Positions 1 to 3,073 of a stretch of 5,241 nt of DNA are shown here, piece after piece. The notes under the pieces were generated by a model. It was not told the origin of the DNA. It made no database searches and saw only the letters and a list, made by a program, of their open reading frames with translations. Source of the DNA: DASQWC01 sp035640475 (GTDB lineage: Bacteria; Actinomycetota; JAICYB01); the NCBI GenBank assembly GCA_035640475.1, contig DASQWC010000062.1, positions 1 to 5,241 on the forward strand, read 5' to 3'. Every line of letters starts with the position of its first letter. Positions within the stretch are counted from its first letter, which is position 1. A program made the position numbers and the translations under genes.

Positions 1-480
1 CCGCTGCTGAACATGCGCGGCGAGGTCATCGGCGTCAACGCGCAGATCAAGAGCGACTCGGGTGGGAGCGACGGTGTCGGCTTCGCGATCCCGTCGAACA
101 CGGTCCAGTCGATCGTGTCGCAGCTGCTCGAGACCGGGAAGGTCGAGCACGCATTCCTCGGCGTCGGCCTCGACGCGATTCCGGCCACGGTCGCCGACGA
201 GCTCGGCTCGGTGGAGGGCGTCGCAGTCACCGAGGTTCGCGACGGCAGCCCTGCGGCGCGCGCGGGGCTCCGGCAGGCGACCGGCTCACGCAGCGTCGAT
301 GGCCAGGAGTACCCGACGGGTGGCGACGTCATCACGGCGGTCGACGGCGACCGTGTCCGCGACGAGGACGACCTCCAGCGGAAGATCGACGCCAAGAAGC
401 CGGGCGACACGATCGAGCTGACGTATTGGCGCGACGGCACGACGCACGCCGTCGAGATCAAGCTCGCGAAGCGCCAGTAG
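1..480 (+). CDS. HtrA/DegP-type serine protease with PDZ domain, C-terminal part (5' end outside window)
   Basis: The frame is open from base 1 to the TAG at 478-480, giving 159 visible residues. It opens with PLLNMRGEVIGVNAQI, which in HtrA/DegP proteases directly follows the catalytic GNSGG motif, so the catalytic Ser lies just outside the window. GVGFAIPSN, the usual end of the trypsin-like domain, follows. From about residue 55 (FLGVGLDAI) to the end is one PDZ domain with the typical SPAARAGL and GGDVITAVDGDRV segments and a final beta strand (TIELTYWRDGTTHAVEIKL). A short insertion (about residues 92-104) sits between AGL and GGDVI, as is common in actinobacterial HtrA. Family role: a membrane-anchored or secreted protease/chaperone that degrades misfolded envelope proteins, with PDZ binding exposed C-termini. 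The N-terminal anchor cannot be seen. It converges with the nucleotidyltransferase gene, 2 bp away. Identification is firm; the exact paralogue is not. Confidence 0.95.
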   Translation, partial: PLLNMRGEVIGVNAQIKSDSGGSDGVGFAIPSNTVQSIVSQLLETGKVEHAFLGVGLDAIPATVADELGSVEGVAVTEVRDGSPAARAGLRQATGSRSVDGQEYPTGGDVITAVDGDRVRDEDDLQRKIDAKKPGDTIELTYWRDGTTHAVEIKLAKRQ

Positions 481-482
481 GC

Positions 483-1256
483 TCAGTGCAGCTCGGCGAG
501 GCGCTCCGCGACGACGTTCGCGTGCGGTAGACCGGCGTCCACGCCCTCGCGGACGAGCGCACGAACGGACGCAGCAAGCGCTGCTCGAAGGGCCTCAGGC
601 TCGAGCGCGCCGACGTGCGAGCCCTCGAATCGAGCGTGCGTCTCCGCTGAGAGGTCGTCGTAGCCGCGCGCTTGCACGGCGATGACCGCCTCGCGCAGGC
701 AGGCAAGCGAGAGCGCGTGGTCGCGGGTGGCGCCGACATAGTGCTCGGCTTGCCAGACACGCCCACGCTCGATGCACGCGCGCGCGTGGAGCGCGTAGAT
801 GACGCCCCAGCCGAGGAGGTCGTGCGGAATCGACGGCGTGGAGATGAAGAGGTGCCCCGGGGCGCGCGGCGTGGGAGTCTCGGGCTCGCTCGCCGTCTCG
901 CCGAACAGAAGCCGGAATCGGGGCCCGGCGGGCCGAAACTGAGCCGCCGGCGTCAGCGACAGGTCGAACTGGAGCGCGTCCGGTAGCAGGAACACGCGGT
1001 AGATGGTCGGACTGCGCTCGAGGTCCACGAGTTGCACTGCGTCCAGCTCGTCGACGAGCGTGCGCGTCCAGTCGCCGAGCACGTCAGCCGTTGGCACGTC
1101 GTCGGCGATGGCGAACGTGAGGTCCAGGTCGGAGAAGCGGTCGCCCCGGCCGACTGCGAGCGAGCCCACGGCGGCTCCAGCGACGACGCGTTCGTCCTCC
1201 CGCCCGAGCTGCAGCACGCAGTCGCGGAGGGCATCCCGCTGCTCGACCGTGAACAC
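483..1256 (-). CDS. Nucleotidyltransferase-fold protein (aminoglycoside/kanamycin NTase-like)
   Basis: 257 residues, GTG start at 1256-1254, TGA stop at 485-483. The N-terminal half has the nucleotidyltransferase (DNA polymerase beta-like) signature: Gly31-Ser32 in VGSLAVGRGDRFSDLDL, the metal-binding pair Asp43 and Asp45, and a likely third carboxylate Asp98 in LQFDLSL. The C-terminal half (about 145-257) is helical and rich in Ala, Arg and Glu, like the helical domain in ANT-type and HEPN-associated NTases. The family moves a nucleotidyl group from NTP to a small molecule, RNA or protein. The substrate here cannot be read from sequence, and calling it an antibiotic-resistance enzyme would be over-reach. 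The start lies one base after the upstream gene's stop (TAG-C-GTG) with no strong Shine-Dalgarno of its own, so translation is probably coupled. It has no signal peptide, so it is cytoplasmic. Confidence 0.85.
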   Translation of the reverse strand: MFTVEQRDALRDCVLQLGREDERVVAGAAVGSLAVGRGDRFSDLDLTFAIADDVPTADVLGDWTRTLVDELDAVQLVDLERSPTIYRVFLLPDALQFDLSLTPAAQFRPAGPRFRLLFGETASEPETPTPRAPGHLFISTPSIPHDLLGWGVIYALHARACIERGRVWQAEHYVGATRDHALSLACLREAVIAVQARGYDDLSAETHARFEGSHVGALEPEALRAALAASVRALVREGVDAGLPHANVVAERLAELH

Positions 1257-1257
1257 G

Positions 1258-1983
1258 CTAGAGGTACTTGAGCTGGAAGTCCTCGAAGCGGAAGACGACG
1301 AACGACTCGCTCGAGCCGGCGCGGATGCCGACGTTGCCGCTCTCGATGCCGTCGCGATCCTGCTTCGTGGCCACAGGCCGGCCGTTGACCTCGAGGCTGA
1401 GCGTCGTCGGGTCGTGGCTCACGCAGCGAGCGGTGACGTCGTTCGATTCCTCGGCGATTTTCGTGCTTCTCTGGATCCCGCCGGTCAGCGACGTGACCCG
1501 GCCGTTTCGGTAGCGCGCGATGTTGTAGCGCCGGCCGCTGAGCACGGCGAGGAGGTAGTAGTTCTGGCTGTTGTCGTAGCGGCACACGAACGACATGCCG
1601 TAGTCGCTCGCACCGCTCACCCAGCTCACGCGTGCGCTCATCGAGACGTCTCGGAGCGGCTTCTCCAGGTCGGCAAGGTGGACGAGCGGACGGCCGGGTT
1701 GCGCCGCCCTGACGTACATGGTCTCGCCGTCGAAGTAGACGCGGCCGATCGGCCTCTTGATCGGGCCGAAGATCGTGGCCGGCGGCCTCGTCTCGGTCTT
1801 GGGTCCGTTGTCGTCGTCGCCGCCGAGGATGCCGACCTTGTTGAGCGCGACGAGCAGACCGGAGACGGCGACGATCAGACCCGTGACCGCGCCGATGACG
1901 TTCCGCGTGTTGTTCAGGAACGAGCCGAGGCCGCCGCCGGAACCGGCGTCGGGCGACTCGTCAGTCGGTGGGAGATCGTCCAA
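1258..1983 (-). CDS. Membrane-anchored protein with LamG/concanavalin-like beta-sandwich domain
   Basis: 241 residues, TAG stop at 1260-1258. Residues 1-20 are acidic and Gly/Pro rich. About 29-53 (VIGAVTGLIVAVSGLLVAL and following) is a single transmembrane helix, then comes an Asp/Pro linker. About 82-241 is a beta-rich domain of the type seen in DUF1080/LamG-like jelly rolls: an N-terminal FDG, a central FVCRYDNSQNYYLLAV strand pair, LSLEVNGRPVA, GNVGIRAG and a closing VVFRFEDFQL. Cys134 and Cys187 could form a disulfide, which would put the domain outside the membrane. Such domains often bind carbohydrate or act as accessory modules; no catalytic residues are evident. The start is TTG at 1983-1981: an in-frame TAG lies only 12 codons upstream, and the first Met codon (residue 89) is already inside the beta-sandwich. 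It is first in a unit with the nucleotidyltransferase. The molecular function is unknown. Confidence 0.75.
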   Translation of the reverse strand: MDDLPPTDESPDAGSGGGLGSFLNNTRNVIGAVTGLIVAVSGLLVALNKVGILGGDDDNGPKTETRPPATIFGPIKRPIGRVYFDGETMYVRAAQPGRPLVHLADLEKPLRDVSMSARVSWVSGASDYGMSFVCRYDNSQNYYLLAVLSGRRYNIARYRNGRVTSLTGGIQRSTKIAEESNDVTARCVSHDPTTLSLEVNGRPVATKQDRDGIESGNVGIRAGSSESFVVFRFEDFQLKYL

Positions 1984-2010
1984 GGCGAAACACGCGGTGG
2001 CGGCCAGCCG

Positions 2011-2039
2011 AATGTACTACGGGCCTGGGACGAAGCCAA
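2011..2039 (-). promoter_or_regulatory. Possible sigma70-type promoter for the 1983-483 gene pair
   Basis: On the minus strand TTGGCT (2039-2034) and TACATT (2016-2011) are separated by exactly 17 bp. Each matches the sigma70/SigA consensus at 4 of 6 positions. The -10 box ends 27 bases before the TTG start codon. No good Shine-Dalgarno precedes that start, so a short leader is plausible. The match is modest and could be chance. Confidence 0.3.
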
Positions 2040-2115
2040 TCTGTGAGCGGCGGCCCTGAGTTGCGAAGGTCGACTCCGCCGGCAGGTCGGTCTGGTGCTC
2101 CTCTAGCTACCGAAG

Positions 2116-2283
2116 TTACTCGTCGTAGGCTCCTTGGGCGACGGCCTGGCGGATATCGTCGTCGTTCATCTCGGGGTGATACTGGTCGCGATGCTCGAGC
2201 GCCTGCTTGATGATGTCGTCATCGCTCTCACCGGTGAAGTGAACATCCTCGTGCGCTTCGTGGACACAGTCGAATGCGCGCAT
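2116..2283 (-). CDS. Small DUF1059-like protein
   Basis: A 55-residue frame, ATG at 2283-2281 and TAA at 2118-2116. It begins MRAFDCVHEAHEDVHFTGES, continues DDDIIKQALEHRDQYHPEM and ends with a helix-like segment finishing AYDE. The pattern of MRxFDC at the start, a Thr/Ser-Gly-Glu turn, a helix with HxxxxHP, then a second acidic helix fits the small DUF1059 family common in Actinobacteria, whose function is unknown. A strong ribosome binding site (GGAGAGGGGAAG, within 2286-2297) precedes the ATG, and a TTGACA-type promoter lies about 40-65 bases upstream. The protein is very acidic and has no signal peptide, so it should be cytosolic. Oddity: Cys6 is kept, but the second Cys (CxCG) that I recall in many members is replaced by Val-His. 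His8, His11, His15, His31 and His36 could still support a metal site, which is inference. It lies 132 bp upstream of the LamG-like gene on the same strand, possibly separately transcribed. Confidence 0.75.
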   Translation of the reverse strand: MRAFDCVHEAHEDVHFTGESDDDIIKQALEHRDQYHPEMNDDDIRQAVAQGAYDE

Positions 2284-2320
2284 GTCTTCCCCTCTCCAGT
2301 TCGGATTTCACGGACGCGGG

Positions 2321-2350
2321 AGGTTAAGACGCTCGGAACGAGCATGTCAA
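2321..2350 (-). promoter_or_regulatory. Promoter of the DUF1059-like gene, with inverted repeat in the spacer
   Basis: On the minus strand a perfect TTGACA -35 box (2350-2345) is followed after 17 bp by TTAACC (2327-2322), or after 18 bp by TAACCT (2326-2321), as a weak -10. The leader to the ATG at 2283 would be about 30 bases and contains the GGAGAGGGG ribosome binding site. The spacer holds GCTCGGAACGAGC (2331-2343), a 5-bp inverted repeat around 3 bases, placed where a repressor could block RNA polymerase. The -35 box is strong evidence; the -10 and the operator are tentative. Confidence 0.5.
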
Positions 2351-2434
2351 CAGCTTGCCCGCGCGCGCGGCTGCGTGCGGATAGGCGGGGTGAGTTGGTG
2401 AGGGCTACGATTCGCGAAGTCGCAAGAACTGCGG

Positions 2435-2692
2435 ATGGGAGAACCGTCTCATTTGCAGGACAAAGCAGCCGTAGCTCAGTGGATAGAGCAGCGGTTCCTC
2501 GTCCACCGCACGGTGTTGCCGAGCGACTTCCTCGCGGACTTCGGATTCCGAACGGTGCGGCGCCAGGGCCGCGTGGAGCTTGCTCGCCTCGAGCTCGGTG
2601 GGCTTATCCCGGTGGCGGAGACGCGGCCCGCCCGCGTGATCCGTGCGGTCAAGGAGGCTCTCGAGCCCGCTCCGGTCCCGCAGCGGCCGTGA
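2435..2692 (+). CDS. Hypothetical 85-residue ORF containing a tRNA-derived segment
   Basis: This frame starts at ATG 2435 and ends at TGA 2690-2692; the frame is open from just after a TGA at 2399-2401. Residues 12-19 (AVAQWIEQ) are what a tRNA D-arm region encodes when translated. From residue about 21 (codons from 2495) third positions become strongly G/C, and the rest reads like plausible protein, with a helix-forming end (ARVIRAVKEALEP). The first 20 codons lack that bias. There is no clear Shine-Dalgarno before ATG 2435. It may be a real small gene whose 5' end was formed from a tRNA piece, the tail of a broken gene fused to a tRNA remnant, or a chance frame. I recognise no family. A start further in, such as GTG at 2513, is possible but has no ribosome binding site. 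Confidence 0.35.
   Translation: MGEPSHLQDKAAVAQWIEQRFLVHRTVLPSDFLADFGFRTVRRQGRVELARLELGGLIPVAETRPARVIRAVKEALEPAPVPQRP
2465..2509 (+). pseudogene. tRNA 5'-half remnant (tRNA-Arg(CCT)-like)
   Basis: The segment reads as the first half of a bacterial tRNA: acceptor strand GCAGCCG (2465-2471), T8-A9 (2472-2473), D-stem GCTC (2474-2477) pairing with GAGC (2486-2489) around AGTGGATA, A26, then an anticodon stem GCGGT (2491-2495) pairing with ACCGC (2505-2509). The loop is TCCTCGTCC, 9 bases instead of 7. It looks like the CCT-containing loop of tRNA-Arg(CCU) with one T lost and the bases after the anticodon replaced. No GTTCRANNC T-arm and no complementary acceptor CGGCTGC follow, so it cannot be a functional tRNA as it stands. 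The D-arm match is too good for chance. The identity as Arg(CCT) is inference. Confidence 0.6.
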
Positions 2693-2751
2693 CGTTCCGC
2701 TAAGTCACCCGCTATTTCGCTCGCGCGGGCACCGTCCGATTAGCCGGGCGG

Positions 2752-2783
2752 GGGCGACGTGAAGCCGGGCATCACGTGCGCCC
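2752..2783. repeat. Inverted repeat / hairpin, 11 bp with one bulge
   Basis: GGGCGACGTGA (2752-2762) pairs with TCACGTGCGCCC (2772-2783) around the 9-base loop 2763-2771: six pairs, a bulged G at 2778, then five G-C pairs. No T-run follows, so it is more likely a leader stem or protein site than a terminator. Confidence 0.6.
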
Positions 2784-2786
2784 GAG

Positions 2787-2806
2787 CCTTTTCGGTGCCG
2801 AAAAGG
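2787..2806. repeat. Perfect 9-bp inverted repeat, operator- or hairpin-like
   Basis: CCTTTTCGG-TG-CCGAAAAGG: two perfect 9-bp arms separated by 2 bases, only 3 bases after the preceding hairpin. The short spacer suits a dimeric DNA-binding protein; as RNA it would fold with the innermost pairs open. The A/T-rich core stands out from the GC-rich surroundings. Confidence 0.6.
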
Positions 2807-2825
2807 ATGTGTACCTCGTCGCAAG

Positions 2826-2843
2826 ATAGGTCGTACGTCCTAT
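2826..2843. repeat. 18-bp near-perfect palindrome (possible operator)
   Basis: ATAGGTCGTACGTCCTAT is a palindrome with only the T/T pair at 2831 and 2838 not matching, centred on CGTACG. Continuous dyad symmetry without a loop is typical of a regulator binding site rather than an RNA hairpin. GCAA on the left (2821-2824) and TTGC on the right (2843-2846) extend the symmetry with a one-base offset. Confidence 0.5.
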
Positions 2844-2877
2844 TGCGGCCTGACTCGGGTTGCGACACAGTGAAACC

Positions 2878-2909
2878 GCCCGCGATTTGCGGCCTTCGGG
2901 TTCGCGGGC
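2878..2909. repeat. 8-bp stem-loop with inner TTCG tetraloop
   Basis: GCCCGCGA (2878-2885) pairs with TCGCGGGC (2902-2909). Inside, CC-TTCG-GG (2893-2900) can form a small capped hairpin, an RNA-like feature. An ATGGGGAGG stretch follows rather than a T-run, so a terminator is unlikely. Confidence 0.5.
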
Positions 2910-2937
2910 ATGGGGAGGTTAGTTGGCAAGATCAATT

Positions 2938-2965
2938 GAGCGAGGGCGCTTCGCTGCGCCTTCTC
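2938..2965. repeat. Stem-loop, 7 bp plus 3 bp past a 2-base bulge
   Basis: AGGGCGC (2943-2949) pairs with GCGCCTT (2956-2962) around TTCGCT, with one G-T pair. After a bulged CG (2941-2942), GAG (2938-2940) pairs with CTC (2963-2965). The sequence beyond has a TTT but no long T-run. Confidence 0.45.
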
Positions 2966-2975
2966 GACTTTGGGT

Positions 2976-2999
2976 GGCCGGGCAGGACCTCTGTCGGCC
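2976..2999. repeat. Stem-loop with internal loop
   Basis: GGCCG (2976-2980) pairs with CGGCC (2995-2999). Inside, CAG (2983-2985) pairs with CTG (2991-2993) around GACCT, with a GG/T internal loop. TGGG (2971-2974) and CCCA (2998-3001) offer a competing alternative pairing. Confidence 0.4.
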
Positions 3000-3061
3000 C
3001 ATGGTTTGAACCCCGCGAATTATTCGTTCTTAGACATGCGGCCATGCGGGCTCGTTCCGTG

Positions 3062-3068
3062 AAGGGGG
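3062..3068 (+). promoter_or_regulatory. Ribosome binding site that fixes the subtilisin start at 3074
   Basis: AAGGGGG ends 5 bases before ATG 3074, a good distance for a Shine-Dalgarno. The in-frame alternative ATG at 3044 has no purine-rich stretch before it, so 3074 is preferred. Confidence 0.65.
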
Positions 3069-3073
3069 ACAAC

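Larger units (their letters stand above)
2693..3073. other. Hairpin-rich intergenic region upstream of the subtilisin gene
   Basis: A 381-bp gap with no convincing gene. It carries at least six inverted repeats spaced a few to some tens of bases apart (2752-2783, 2787-2806, 2826-2843, 2878-2909, 2938-2965, 2976-2999), but no U-run typical of an intrinsic terminator after any of them. Best promoter guesses on the + strand are poor: TTGAAC at 3006-3011 with TAGACA at 3031-3036 has a 19-bp spacer. If transcription starts early in the gap, the protease mRNA would have a long structured leader. I compared it by eye with c-di-GMP-I, c-di-AMP (ydaO), cobalamin, TPP, SAM and fluoride riboswitches and found no convincing match. 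The frame of the protease stays open back past 2903, but without a good start signal. Confidence 0.6.

Noticed and set aside
1003..2046. Plus-strand 347-codon open frame opposite the two minus-strand genes
   Set aside because: It spans across both minus-strand genes and their junction, its translation is low-complexity (Ser/Arg then Ala/Asp/Val), and both minus-strand genes have recognisable domains.
2708..2732. Possible terminator CCCGC...GCGGG after the 85-codon ORF
   Set aside because: The stem is only 5 bp with a long loop and no T-run follows.
2497..2909. Group I intron in tRNA-Arg(CCT): 5' exon ending CCT (2497-2499) and a possible 3' exon beginning AAACCGC at 2873 after a G
   Set aside because: The GAAACCGC would fit a 3' exon, but what follows has no T-arm (GTTCRANNC) or acceptor strand CGGCTGC, ACCGC already pairs at 2505-2509, and I see no group I core motifs. 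The 8-base match may be chance.
2860..2935. c-di-GMP-I-like riboswitch (CACAGTGAAACC resembles CACAGGGCAAACC)
   Set aside because: The second conserved block (GACGCAAAGCC) and the tetraloop receptor arrangement are absent after the P2-like stem, so the similarity is limited to about 12 bases.
2910..2939. Nine-codon ORF (ATG at 2910) as a leader peptide for attenuation
   Set aside because: It has no ribosome binding site, no run of a regulatory codon, and no terminator/antiterminator pair follows it.
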